A program made the position numbers and the translations under genes. A stretch of DNA of 18,474 nucleotides from Deltaproteobacteria bacterium (lineage in GTDB: Bacteria; Desulfobacterota; Binatia; UBA9968), in NCBI GenBank assembly GCA_016183075.1, contig JACPFH010000126.1, positions 1-18,474 on the forward strand, written 5' to 3'. Position 1 is the stretch's first letter, and each line of letters starts with the position of its first letter. This document shows positions 6,580 through 13,672 of the stretch, one piece after another. Under the pieces are notes generated by a model. The model did no database searches. It was not told the origin of the DNA and saw nothing but the letters and a program-made list of their open reading frames with translations.

Positions 6580-6930
6580 TTTTATACAGATAGTGGCTTG
6601 TCTCGACGTTTTCGCCCTCTGATTAGGTTTTGTCTGGCACCCCAGGAAGGTCTCCGGCTGCAGGTAAATTTCTCACTGTTGCAAGGAAACGTTTGCTTCA
6701 AATCGCAATTGTGAAAAGCCCGCTCTCCTACGTAGGTAAGAAGTGCCATAGGTTCTGCCGGATCTGAGCAGTAAATTCCCGAAGAACGTCTGCCTGTTCA
6801 CGCAATTCTCCCCGCTTCGCCGTGGCATGGGAATTGCTGAAAATTCCTCCTGAGCGAGGGTTTGTTGTGGAGAATTCGCCGTGGTGCGGAGTTTCGCTAA
6901 GGGACTTCCCGTCACGACAAGGAGGATGTC
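6580..6930 (+). promoter_or_regulatory. Hydrogenase operon upstream region
   Basis: These 351 bases hold no convincing gene and look regulatory. A perfect 10-bp palindrome CCTACGTAGG (6727-6736) lies about 90 bases upstream of the sigma-54 promoter at 6823-6838, a usual distance for an enhancer-binding activator site. The strong ribosome binding site AAGGAGG at 6919-6925 ends 5 bases before the ATG of the small subunit. No clear terminator follows the carboxyltransferase gene, so read-through from upstream is possible. Confidence 0.5.
6823..6838 (+). promoter_or_regulatory. Sigma-54 (RpoN) promoter of the hydrogenase operon
   Basis: TGGCATGGGAATTGCT matches the -24/-12 consensus TGGCACG-N4-TTGCW at all but one position (T for C), with the exact GG-to-GC spacing. 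Transcription would start near 6850, giving a leader of about 80 bases. RpoN promoters are well known for hydrogenase operons, for example hup genes of rhizobia and Rhodobacter relatives and hyp/hyc of E. coli. Control would then need an NtrC-type activator such as HoxA/HupR, not encoded here. Confidence 0.65.
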
Positions 6931-8019
6931 ATGGGTAGTTTTGGCGGCGACTTGAGCCGGCGCGATTTTCTGAAGCTATGTGGAACGAGCGCCGCCATAC
7001 TGGGTCTCGGCTCCTCCGCCGTTCCGAAGATCGCCGCGGCCCTGGAAAAGGCCATGGTCCGGCGCCCTTCGGTGGTCTGGCTCAACTTCGCCTCCGATAC
7101 CGGATGCACAGAGGCCTTGATTAAGGCGAACTATCCCAATACAGCCCAGCTTCTCCTGGACATGATCAGCCTGGACTATAACGAAACCATCATGGCGGCA
7201 GCCGGAACGCAATCGGAGGAAGCCCGAGAAGCGGCTCTTAAGCGGGGCGATTACATTTTGATCATCGAGGGGGCGATCCCGACGAAGAAAGGCTACGGGA
7301 TGATCGCCCGTCGCGAAATGCTCGACATCGGGAGGGAGTACGCCGCTAAAGCGAGAGCAGTGATCGCCGTGGGGAGCTGCGCCACCTGGGGAGGCGTCCC
7401 CGCCGGCGACCCTAATCCGGCAGGTCTTAAAGGAGTGTATGATGCTCTCGGGGTCGAGGCTATCAATCTCGATCTCTGTCCCGTAAACGAGGGAATTCTC
7501 GTGGCGACCATTGTGGATTTTCTCCTGACGAATCGGATACCAGAGAGAGACAGCTTCGGCCGCCCGAAGATTTTTTACGGCCAGACCATCCACGATCAAT
7601 GTGAGCGTCGAGCGCACTTCGAAGCAGGGCGCTTCGTCGAGCGCTTTGGCGGCAAGGAGGAAGAGCTTGGCTACTGCCTCTACAAAGTAGGCTGCAAGGG
7701 GCCGATGACCTACGCCAACTGTCCGAAGTTTCGCTACAACGACAGGGTGAGCTGGTGCATCGGGGCAGGGGGCCCATGCATTGGTTGCGCCGAGCCTTAT
7801 TGGGTGGACAAGTTCGCAGGATTTTATGAGAGGCTTCCCGGCGTCAAGATTCCCGGGATAGAAGGAGTCGAGGCCGGAGCCGACAAGGTCGGCATGGTGG
7901 CGGGAGCAGCCACAGCCGTGGGAATCGTTGCTCATGCTGTCGGCACGAAAGTGAGCGGCCGGTTAAAGGAAAAACCGCCACCCAAAGCAGGCGAGAAGAC
8001 GCCTGAGGAAAGGGGGTGA
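6931..8019 (+). CDS. hyaA: [NiFe]-hydrogenase small subunit, Tat-exported, Asp-ligated proximal cluster type
   Basis: The product has 362 residues. The N terminus carries a twin-arginine signal (SRRDFLK at 9-15, hydrophobic to about 37), and the C terminus has one weakly hydrophobic segment (about 320-340) that could anchor it. All three Fe-S clusters can be assigned. Proximal: D56, C59, C150, C183; the usual first Cys of CxxC is Asp, in FASDTGCTE. Distal: H221, C224, C249, C255. Medial: C264, C276, C283, C286; C276 replaces the Pro that gives a [3Fe-4S] cluster in standard enzymes, so a [4Fe-4S] is expected. The 3Cys/1Asp proximal cluster is known from the Ralstonia actinobacterial-type hydrogenase (group 1h/5). 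The two extra proximal Cys of classical O2-tolerant membrane hydrogenases are absent. It passes electrons from the large subunit to cytochrome b or the TPR/ferredoxin module. The stop overlaps the next start. Confidence 0.95.
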   Translation: MGSFGGDLSRRDFLKLCGTSAAILGLGSSAVPKIAAALEKAMVRRPSVVWLNFASDTGCTEALIKANYPNTAQLLLDMISLDYNETIMAAAGTQSEEAREAALKRGDYILIIEGAIPTKKGYGMIARREMLDIGREYAAKARAVIAVGSCATWGGVPAGDPNPAGLKGVYDALGVEAINLDLCPVNEGILVATIVDFLLTNRIPERDSFGRPKIFYGQTIHDQCERRAHFEAGRFVERFGGKEEELGYCLYKVGCKGPMTYANCPKFRYNDRVSWCIGAGGPCIGCAEPYWVDKFAGFYERLPGVKIPGIEGVEAGADKVGMVAGAATAVGIVAHAVGTKVSGRLKEKPPPKAGEKTPEERG

Positions 8020-9614
8020 TGCCGGTGAGCCGCATCGTCATCGATCCGATCACGCGCATCGAAGGACATCTCGCCATCGAAGTGGAGGTGGACGGGGGAA
8101 AAGTCAAGGATGCGTGGACCTCCGGCACGCTTTTTCGCGGGTTTGAAATCGTTCTGAAGGGTCGCGACCCGCGCGACGCTTTTCACATCACCCAGAGGAT
8201 CTGCGGAGTCTGCCCGACCTCGCATGGCCACGCGGCATCGCTTTGTCTGGAGGACGCGGCGGGTATTCATCCGCCGGAGATGGGCCGCCTGGTCCGCAAT
8301 ATGGTCGAAGGGGCGCAGTTTCTCCACTCGCACATTCTGTGGTTTTATCACCTCGCTGCGCTCGACTTCGTCGATGTCGTGGCGGCGCTTAAGGCCCAAC
8401 CCAGAGAAGAATCGCTCAAAGAGGTCCAGGCCCGGCTCAAGAGGTTCGTGGACAGCGGGCAGCTCGGTCCATTCGCAAATGCATACTGGGGGCATCCCGC
8501 TTACAAGCTGCCTCCCGAGCTGAATCTTCTCGCCGTGGCCCATTACCTGGAGGCCCTGGATAAGCAGGCCCAGGCATCCCATATCTCTGCCATCTTCGGC
8601 GGGCGGATGCCTATGACGATGACAACCCCCGCCGGAGGTTCCGTGCACATTCCGACCGTCGACGACATGGCGAACCTGAAGCCCAGGCTTTTGGAGATCC
8701 GGGAGTGGGTGGATAAGGTGTACATTCCCGATGTCCTGGCGGTGGCTCCGTATTATCTCGACTATGCCGCGATCGGCAAAGGACCTGCCGCATTTCTTGC
8801 CTGGGGTGTGTTCGACGATCCGAGCTTCGATCCGAAAAAGAGGCTATTACCGAGCGGGATCGTGCTCGAAGGGGGTCTCAAGGCCGAGGAAGTCGACGCG
8901 AAAGCGGTGACGGAAGACGTGACGCATGGTTGGTACAAGGATGGAAAGGCGCTTCACCCGAGCGAGGGCGTGACGGAGCCGGAGTACACCGAATGGAACG
9001 TGGAGAAAAAGTATTCGTGGGCGAAGGCGCCGCGATATGGGGAGCGGCCTATGGAGGCCGGCGCGCTGGCGCGCATGGTGGTCGCCTACGCGAAGGGCCA
9101 GCCGACGGCGAAGAAGCTCATTGACCAGGCGCTCGCAAAGCTCGGGGTTGCGGGAAAACCCGAGGTGCTTTTCTCCGTGGTCGGCCGGATCGCCGCCCGC
9201 GCGCTCGAGACCAAGCTCATCGCGGATGCCATGGTGGAGTGGTCGGATGCGATTCTCGAGAACCTCAAGAACGGGAAGAAACAGACCTTCACCCAGTATT
9301 CCGTGCCTGCGCGGGCCCAAGGCGCGGGCCTATGGGAGGCGCCCCGAGGAGCGCTCGGCCACTGGAATCGAATCGAGAACGGACGGCTTGCCAACTATCA
9401 GGTGATCACGCCGACCTGCTGGAACATCTCGCCACGCGACGGCAAAGGAGTTAGGGGAACCATCGAGCAGGCGCTGATCGGAACCCCGGTGGCGGATCCC
9501 AAGCGGCCGCTGGAAATCCTTCGGGTCGCCCACTCCTTCGATCCCTGCTTGGCCTGCACCGTTCACGTCATCGACCCGAAGAGCAACGAAGTCTACAAGG
9601 TTCGTGTGTCGTGA
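8019..9614 (+). CDS. hyaB: [NiFe]-hydrogenase large (catalytic) subunit
   Basis: The product has 531 residues from the ATG at 8019, which shares a base with the small-subunit stop; GAGGAA at 8005-8010 is at good distance. GTG at 8016 and GTG at 8025 are alternatives. The L1 motif RICGVCPTSHGH gives nickel ligands C62 and C65, and the L2 motif SFDPCLACTVH gives C510 and C513. H516 is the usual processing point, so a 15-residue tail (from V517) should be removed by the protease encoded at 10275. E15 in RIEGHL is the conserved proton-relay Glu. The subunit oxidises H2 at the NiFe(CN)2CO centre and is co-exported with the Tat-bearing small subunit. Length and motifs are normal, with no sign of decay. 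Confidence 0.96.
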   Translation: MPVSRIVIDPITRIEGHLAIEVEVDGGKVKDAWTSGTLFRGFEIVLKGRDPRDAFHITQRICGVCPTSHGHAASLCLEDAAGIHPPEMGRLVRNMVEGAQFLHSHILWFYHLAALDFVDVVAALKAQPREESLKEVQARLKRFVDSGQLGPFANAYWGHPAYKLPPELNLLAVAHYLEALDKQAQASHISAIFGGRMPMTMTTPAGGSVHIPTVDDMANLKPRLLEIREWVDKVYIPDVLAVAPYYLDYAAIGKGPAAFLAWGVFDDPSFDPKKRLLPSGIVLEGGLKAEEVDAKAVTEDVTHGWYKDGKALHPSEGVTEPEYTEWNVEKKYSWAKAPRYGERPMEAGALARMVVAYAKGQPTAKKLIDQALAKLGVAGKPEVLFSVVGRIAARALETKLIADAMVEWSDAILENLKNGKKQTFTQYSVPARAQGAGLWEAPRGALGHWNRIENGRLANYQVITPTCWNISPRDGKGVRGTIEQALIGTPVADPKRPLEILRVAHSFDPCLACTVHVIDPKSNEVYKVRVS

Positions 9615-9621
9615 GGGCGCC

Positions 9622-10275
9622 ATGGAGGGAGAATACACATACACGTGGAGCCTCACCGGCCGAATCAACCACTGGCTGGTCGTCCTCGCCGTGGCGGTCC
9701 TTACGCTCACGGGGTTTTACATCCACCGGCCTTTCCTGGCCGGCGGCGCGCCGGGCGGCGTGGATGTGATGGCGTGGATGCGCTTTTCTCATTTCGTCGC
9801 CGCTTATGCGCTCCTGCTGGCGCTCATCGTGCGGTTATATCTTGCCTTTGCCTCCGTGTTCGACGCGGATTGGCGCGACTTTGGCCTGTGGCGCAATCTG
9901 CGCAACGTGCCGGATATCCTCGGCTACTACCTCTTTTTGAAACCCGGCCATAAAGAGTATCGCCGCTATAATCCGCTTCAGGCTCTGACCTATCTCTTTT
10001 GGGTGTTCTTGATTCTCTTTCTGACCTTGACCGGGTTCGCCCTATATCACGGCAACATCTTCGCAGTCCTGCCCGCTCAGGATACCTTCCGGTGGGTGAA
10101 CGCGCTGCTCGGCGGCGAGTCTTATACGCGGGTGTGGCACTATCTCGCCATGTGGGTTTTCCTGATTACCGTGGCGATCCATGTGTACATGGGTGCGATT
10201 ACCGCCTGGATAAATCGCGACCACACCTTTCGCTCGATCATCACAGGCTACAAGGCAAAGCCCCGGAGGGCCTGA
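9622..10275 (+). CDS. hyaC: Hydrogenase cytochrome b subunit (HyaC/HupC family)
   Basis: The product has 217 residues with four predicted membrane helices at about 18-34, 57-78, 118-140 and 173-195. Candidate haem ligands are H17 (GRINHW), H57 (RFSHF), H173 (VWHYLAM) and H187 (VAIHVYMG). The family carries two b-type haems and passes electrons from the exported hydrogenase dimer to the quinone pool. The ATG at 9622 is chosen because it starts the conserved YTYTWSLTGRINHW region; GAGGG lies 4 bases upstream, and the GTG at 9604 overlaps the large-subunit gene. The stop shares one base with the next start (TGATG). The order small-large-cytochrome b-protease matches hya/hup operons. Confidence 0.92.
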   Translation: MEGEYTYTWSLTGRINHWLVVLAVAVLTLTGFYIHRPFLAGGAPGGVDVMAWMRFSHFVAAYALLLALIVRLYLAFASVFDADWRDFGLWRNLRNVPDILGYYLFLKPGHKEYRRYNPLQALTYLFWVFLILFLTLTGFALYHGNIFAVLPAQDTFRWVNALLGGESYTRVWHYLAMWVFLITVAIHVYMGAITAWINRDHTFRSIITGYKAKPRRA

Positions 10276-10784
10276 TGGATGGCGCGAGCGTTCTGGTCCT
10301 TGGTATTGGCAACACGCTCATGCGGGACGATGGCGTCGGGGTGTGGGCAGCCGCGGCCCTCTCGGATGCGTACGACGCTCCGGCGGATGTCAAGATCATG
10401 GACGGAGGGGTCGCCGGGCTTCGCCTTCTTGGGGCGATCGCGCAGGCAGAGTTTCTCCTGATCATCGATGCGGTGAAAGGCGGGGGGGCCCCGGGCTCGA
10501 TCTACCGTCTCGAGCCGAACGCGCTCCCCCAGCGCCGGGGTCCGTTCTTCTCGGCCCACGAAGTCGGGGTCGCCGAGCTGCTATCAGCGTTGGAGTTTAT
10601 GGGGAAGCTGCCGAAAACCCGGATTATCGGGGTCGAGCCGCTGGAGACGGAAAGCGTGGGGCTCGAGCTCACCGAGCCACTGCGCGGGGCGCTCCCGGGC
10701 GTTGTGGCGGCGGTAGTGCAAGAGCTTGAGGGGCTAGGTGTGGTGATGCGGAGAAGGAAAGACCTGGCGCTAGTAGGACGCTAA
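10275..10784 (+). CDS. hyaD: Hydrogenase maturation protease (HyaD/HybD/HupD family)
   Basis: The product has 169 residues. The start overlaps the cytochrome stop by one base. It is the nickel-checking endopeptidase that trims the large-subunit tail after the active site is built. It has the family frame: GIGNTLMRDDGVGV near the N terminus, DGGVAGL, LLIIDAVKGG, and SAHEVGVAELLSAL. By comparison with E. coli HybD (E16, D62, H93) the metal ligands are D19, D64 and H94. The first is Asp rather than Glu, a conservative change seen in some homologues. The C-terminal tail is basic (MRRRKD). The substrate is almost certainly the large subunit encoded at 8019-9614. Confidence 0.92.
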   Translation: MDGASVLVLGIGNTLMRDDGVGVWAAAALSDAYDAPADVKIMDGGVAGLRLLGAIAQAEFLLIIDAVKGGGAPGSIYRLEPNALPQRRGPFFSAHEVGVAELLSALEFMGKLPKTRIIGVEPLETESVGLELTEPLRGALPGVVAAVVQELEGLGVVMRRRKDLALVGR

Positions 10785-10799
10785 AAGCGGGAAAAGTCG

Positions 10800-11057
10800 A
10801 TGCACGAGCTTTCCATGGCACACGAAATCGTTGCGGCGGTGAGACGCCATTTACCGGCGGAGGGGACAAAGCCGGTAAAGCGGGTCTGGCTTCAACTCGG
10901 CGTTCTTAACCGCGTCAACCCGGAGTCGCTTCGCTTCTGTTTTGAGGCCGCGAGCCGGGGGAGCGCCGTTCAGGGGGCCGCGCTGGAGATCGAAGAGATT
11001 CCCGGTGATGAAATCCGCGTGGTGGAGTTCGATTTGGACGATCAGGGTTTTCGGTGA
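10800..11057 (+). CDS. hypA: HypA-like nickel chaperone lacking the zinc-binding domain
   Basis: The product has 85 residues, where HypA usually has about 113-118. The N terminus is intact: MHELSMAHEIV contains the His2 nickel ligand and Glu3, and the core strands VKRVWLQLGVLNRVNPESLRFCFEAA are typical. After the segment LEIEEIP the chain jumps to GDEIRVVEFDLDD, which resembles the last strand of HypA. The two-CxxC zinc ribbon normally in between is absent: the only Cys is in RFCFEA. The stop overlaps the hypF start by 4 bases. Nickel insertion normally needs HypA with its zinc domain plus the GTPase HypB, and no hypB is visible here. It may still bind nickel through the N terminus, or a complete HypA elsewhere may do the work. 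The ribosome binding site is weak. Confidence 0.8.
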   Translation: MHELSMAHEIVAAVRRHLPAEGTKPVKRVWLQLGVLNRVNPESLRFCFEAASRGSAVQGAALEIEEIPGDEIRVVEFDLDDQGFR

Positions 11058-11920
11058 TCGAGCGCGCTCACATAGCCGTTCGCGGCGCCGTCCAAGGGGT
11101 GGGCTTTCGCCCTTACATCTACCGGCTGGCAACCGAGATGGGGCTTTCGGGCTGGGTGCTCAACTCACCGCAGGGCGTTTTCATCGAGGTGGAGGGGAGC
11201 AAAGATCGTCTCGACGCTTTTGTCTTAAGGATCGAAAAAGAGCGGCCGCCGCGCTCTTTCATCCAGAGCCTCGAATTCTCCTTTCTCGATCCGGTGGGCT
11301 ACACCGGCTTCGAGATCCGCCGAAGCGACGCCGCCGGGGAGGCCACGACGCTCGTCCTGCCGGATATCGCCACCTGCCCTGACTGCCTGAGCGATATTAT
11401 GGATCCGCTCAACCGGCGCTACCGTTACTCGTTTACAAACTGCACCAACTGCGGCCCGCGCTTTACGATCATGGAATCGCTTCCCTATGACCGCGCCGGC
11501 ACGGCCATGAGGGGATTCGCAATGTGCGAAGAATGCCGGCGGGAATACGAAGATCCCCTGGACCGCCGCTTCCACGCGCAGCCGAATGCGTGCGCGGACT
11601 GCGGTCCCAGGTTGGGGCTTTGGGGAGAAGGGGGAAGCGTGCTTTCGGCGGGTGACGATGCTTTGCTCGAGGCCGCCGCAGCAATCAAAAAAGGAAATAT
11701 CGTAGCCGTAAAGGGCCTTGGCGGGTTCCATATCGTGGTCGACGCGCGAAGCGACAAAGCGGTGAAACGGCTCAGGGAGCGAAAACGCCGCGAGGAAAAG
11801 CCCTTTGCATTGATAGACCGCAAAACAGGATCGCGTTATCAGCCCGCTGGTGGCGCCGCGAAATCCCTACCTGGGAATCATGCTGCCGTACACGCCGCTC
11901 CACCATCTCCTCATGCGTGA
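11054..11920 (+). CDS. hypF: HypF N-terminal fragment (acylphosphatase, zinc fingers, start of YrdC domain)
   Basis: GTG start at 11054 overlapping hypA. HypF makes the cyanide ligands of the active site: it splits carbamoyl phosphate and transfers the carbamoyl group, via AMP, to the C-terminal Cys of HypE. This frame carries the acylphosphatase domain (VRGAVQGVGFRPY, residues 9-21). Next are the paired zinc fingers (CPDC at 108-111, CTNCGPRF, then CEEC and CADCGPRL) and the first part of the YrdC-like domain up to about KRREEKPFALIDRK. After that the frame becomes unrelated sequence and stops at 11918-11920. The next part of HypF is in the +1 frame from about 11832. Compared with the family, some 25-35 residues between KPFAL and VAPRNPYLG are missing, so this is a deletion that also shifts frame, not a single-base slip. 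Confidence 0.85.
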   Translation: MIERAHIAVRGAVQGVGFRPYIYRLATEMGLSGWVLNSPQGVFIEVEGSKDRLDAFVLRIEKERPPRSFIQSLEFSFLDPVGYTGFEIRRSDAAGEATTLVLPDIATCPDCLSDIMDPLNRRYRYSFTNCTNCGPRFTIMESLPYDRAGTAMRGFAMCEECRREYEDPLDRRFHAQPNACADCGPRLGLWGEGGSVLSAGDDALLEAAAAIKKGNIVAVKGLGGFHIVVDARSDKAVKRLRERKRREEKPFALIDRKTGSRYQPAGGAAKSLPGNHAAVHAAPPSPHA

Positions 11921-13382
11921 ACTCGGGTGTTTCATCGTGGCTACGAGCGGAAACCTGTCGGACGAGCCGATCTGCACCGACGAGAACGAAGCGGTCGAAA
12001 GGCTTCGCGGGATTGCAGATCTCTTCCTCGTTCACAACCGGCCCATCGTTCGTCACGCCGATGACTCGGTGGCGCGCGTGATGGCGGGAAGGGAGATCTT
12101 GCTGCGCCGGGCGCGCGGCTATGCGCCTTTACCCGTTCGTCTTAAAGACTCTGCGCCTTCGCTCCTCGCCGTCGGGGGACAGTTAAAAAATGCGGTGGCT
12201 ATGACCGCGGGCTGCCAGGTCTTTGTAAGCCAGCACATCGGGGATCTCGAAACTGAGGCGGCCTTTCGAGCCTTTGAGGACGTGATCGCGTCCTTTCGCC
12301 GGCTCTACGGCGTGAAACCGGAAAGGTTCCTCTGCGATCTTCACCCGGCGTATCTTTCCACCAAATACGCCCGTGAGCACGCCCCATCCATCGATGCGAT
12401 TCAACATCATTTCGCCCATGTCGCCTCGTGCATGGCCGAAAACGGCCTCGAGGGAACGGTTCTGGGGGTTGCCTGGGACGGCACGGGTTACGGACCGGAC
12501 GGCACGATCTGGGGCGGGGAGTTTTTGCTCTCGAATGGCGGAGGGTTTCATCGCGTGGGGTCGCTCAGGCGGTTTCGGCTGCCGGGCGGCGAGCGCGCGA
12601 TCCGGGAGCCGAGGCGAGCGGCGCTTGGAATTTTGTATGAAATCTTCGGCGACAAGGCCTTCGAACTACGAGACGCGGCGTCGCTGGAAGGCTTCACGGT
12701 TGCCGAGCGTTCTCTTCTCAAACAGATGCTCGCCAAGGGGATCAACGCTCCTCTCACATCGAGCGCGGGCCGCTTGTTTGACGCCGTTTCTTCACTTCTC
12801 GGGCTCTGCCATCGCGCGCGCTTCGAAGGTCAAGCGGCCATGGAGCTTGAATTCGCCATCGGGGATGAAAGGACCGACGAGGCATATCCATTTCGGATTG
12901 CGAATTGCGGATTGCGAATGGTGGGAAGTACTCCATCTGTTCCTCGATCCGCACTCCGCACCCCGCACTCCGCAATGCTCGTTGACTGGGAGCCTATGAT
13001 CCGCGGCGTCCTGGCTGATCTCGGCACGGGGATTTCAGCGCAGAGGGTCGCGGCGAAGTTTCACAACACCCTTGCCGAGCTGATCGTCGAGGTAGCTGCG
13101 CGCGCCGGCGAAGAGCGGGTCGTCCTCACCGGCGGCTGTTTTCAGAATCGCTACCTTTCCGAGCGCGCGATCTTCCGGCTCAAGGCGGAAGGTTTTCGCC
13201 CCTACTGGCACCAGCGTGTCCCGCCCAACGACGGCGGGATCGCGTTGGGACAAATCTTTGCGTGGGTCAAGGCGCATCCGCAGGAGGTTCTTGAAGCGGC
13301 CGCGGAACAGAAGGCAGATGGCACCGGGCAGATGGCGTCACTGCCATCTGCTGGCTTGAGGGATTTTTATTCATGTGTCTAG
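11850..13382 (+). CDS. hypF: HypF C-terminal fragment (rest of YrdC domain, Kae1-like domain)
   Basis: This frame resumes HypF at SPLVAPRNPYLGIMLPYTP and runs to the end. It is open from 11817; the GTG at 11850 is only the first formal start and has no ribosome binding site. It holds the end of the YrdC-like domain (IVATSGNLSDEPI, VRHADDSVARV). The Kae1-like carbamoyl-transfer domain follows, with SQHIGDLE, DLHPAYLSTKYA, the metal-site IQHHFAHVASCMAENG, AWDGTGYGPDGTIWGGEF, AGRLFDAVSSLLGL and VLTGGCFQNRYL. Residues about 349-376 are a foreign insert encoded by a heptamer repeat (12894-12976). The tail after EVLEAAAEQ is also unusual and contains a 9-bp-stem hairpin. It overlaps hypC by 10 bases. 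Whether a working HypF is made depends on whether the break at 11817-11850 is real. Confidence 0.85.
   Translation: MAPRNPYLGIMLPYTPLHHLLMRELGCFIVATSGNLSDEPICTDENEAVERLRGIADLFLVHNRPIVRHADDSVARVMAGREILLRRARGYAPLPVRLKDSAPSLLAVGGQLKNAVAMTAGCQVFVSQHIGDLETEAAFRAFEDVIASFRRLYGVKPERFLCDLHPAYLSTKYAREHAPSIDAIQHHFAHVASCMAENGLEGTVLGVAWDGTGYGPDGTIWGGEFLLSNGGGFHRVGSLRRFRLPGGERAIREPRRAALGILYEIFGDKAFELRDAASLEGFTVAERSLLKQMLAKGINAPLTSSAGRLFDAVSSLLGLCHRARFEGQAAMELEFAIGDERTDEAYPFRIANCGLRMVGSTPSVPRSALRTPHSAMLVDWEPMIRGVLADLGTGISAQRVAAKFHNTLAELIVEVAARAGEERVVLTGGCFQNRYLSERAIFRLKAEGFRPYWHQRVPPNDGGIALGQIFAWVKAHPQEVLEAAAEQKADGTGQMASLPSAGLRDFYSCV
12894..12976. repeat. Heptamer inverted array inserted in hypF
   Basis: Four 7-bp units of the type CGGATTG/CGAATTG (12894-12921), a 27-bp spacer, then four units of the type CCGCACT/CCGCAAT (12949-12976). 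The right units are inverted relatives of the left ones: ATTGCGGA at 12904-12911 pairs exactly with TCCGCAAT at 12969-12976. It is translated in frame in a loop of the Kae1-like domain between DEAYPF and LVDWEPM, where HypF proteins normally have only a few residues. Confidence 0.7.
13328..13351. repeat. Hairpin at the end of hypF
   Basis: GCAGATGGC (13328-13336) and GCCATCTGC (13343-13351) form a perfect 9-bp stem with a 6-base loop, 21 bases before the hypC ATG. A direct copy of GCAGATGGC lies just upstream in AGGCAGATGGCACC. There is no proper T tract, so it is more likely an RNA-stability or translation element than a terminator. Confidence 0.45.
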
Positions 13383-13672
13383 GCGCTCCCGGGAAAGTCA
13401 TCGAGGTGAACGGGCTTAGCGCCAGCGTTGATTTCTGGGGCGTGAAGCGAAAGGTGAGGCTTGAGACCGTGGACGAGCCCGTCGGCATCGGCGATTACGT
13501 CCTGGTTCATGTTGGGTTTGCCATCAGGCGAATTCCCGAGGAGCAGGTTCAGGAAACTCTCGCGCTCTATGACGAATTGGTGGCGGCGGAAAAAAAAGAC
13601 CTCATGGCCGCCGATATTCAAGGCGAGGTCGAGGCGGCCGGGAAACATGATGGGCGAGGCGATGAGAGTTGA
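13373..13672 (+). CDS. hypC: Hydrogenase assembly chaperone HypC
   Basis: The product has 99 residues and starts with the invariant MCLGAPGKVIEV, where Cys2 binds the iron under assembly and then the large-subunit precursor. The OB-fold-like core follows (ASVDFWGVKRKVRLETV, GDYVLVHVGFAIRRIPEEQVQETLALYDEL). The C-terminal 25 residues are longer and more charged than in minimal HypC proteins (about 75-90). HypC with HypD carries the Fe(CN)2CO unit to the large subunit. It starts inside the end of hypF and its end overlaps hypD, so the genes are translationally coupled. Confidence 0.93.
   Translation: MCLGAPGKVIEVNGLSASVDFWGVKRKVRLETVDEPVGIGDYVLVHVGFAIRRIPEEQVQETLALYDELVAAEKKDLMAADIQGEVEAAGKHDGRGDES

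Noticed and set aside
6633..6648. TGGCACCCCAGGAAGG as a second sigma-54 site before the hydrogenase
   Set aside because: It has a good -24 part but no TTGC at the -12 position.
9999..10274. Long N-terminal extension of the maturation protease frame
   Set aside because: It is an out-of-frame reading of the cytochrome b gene; the protease family begins at the ATG at 10275.
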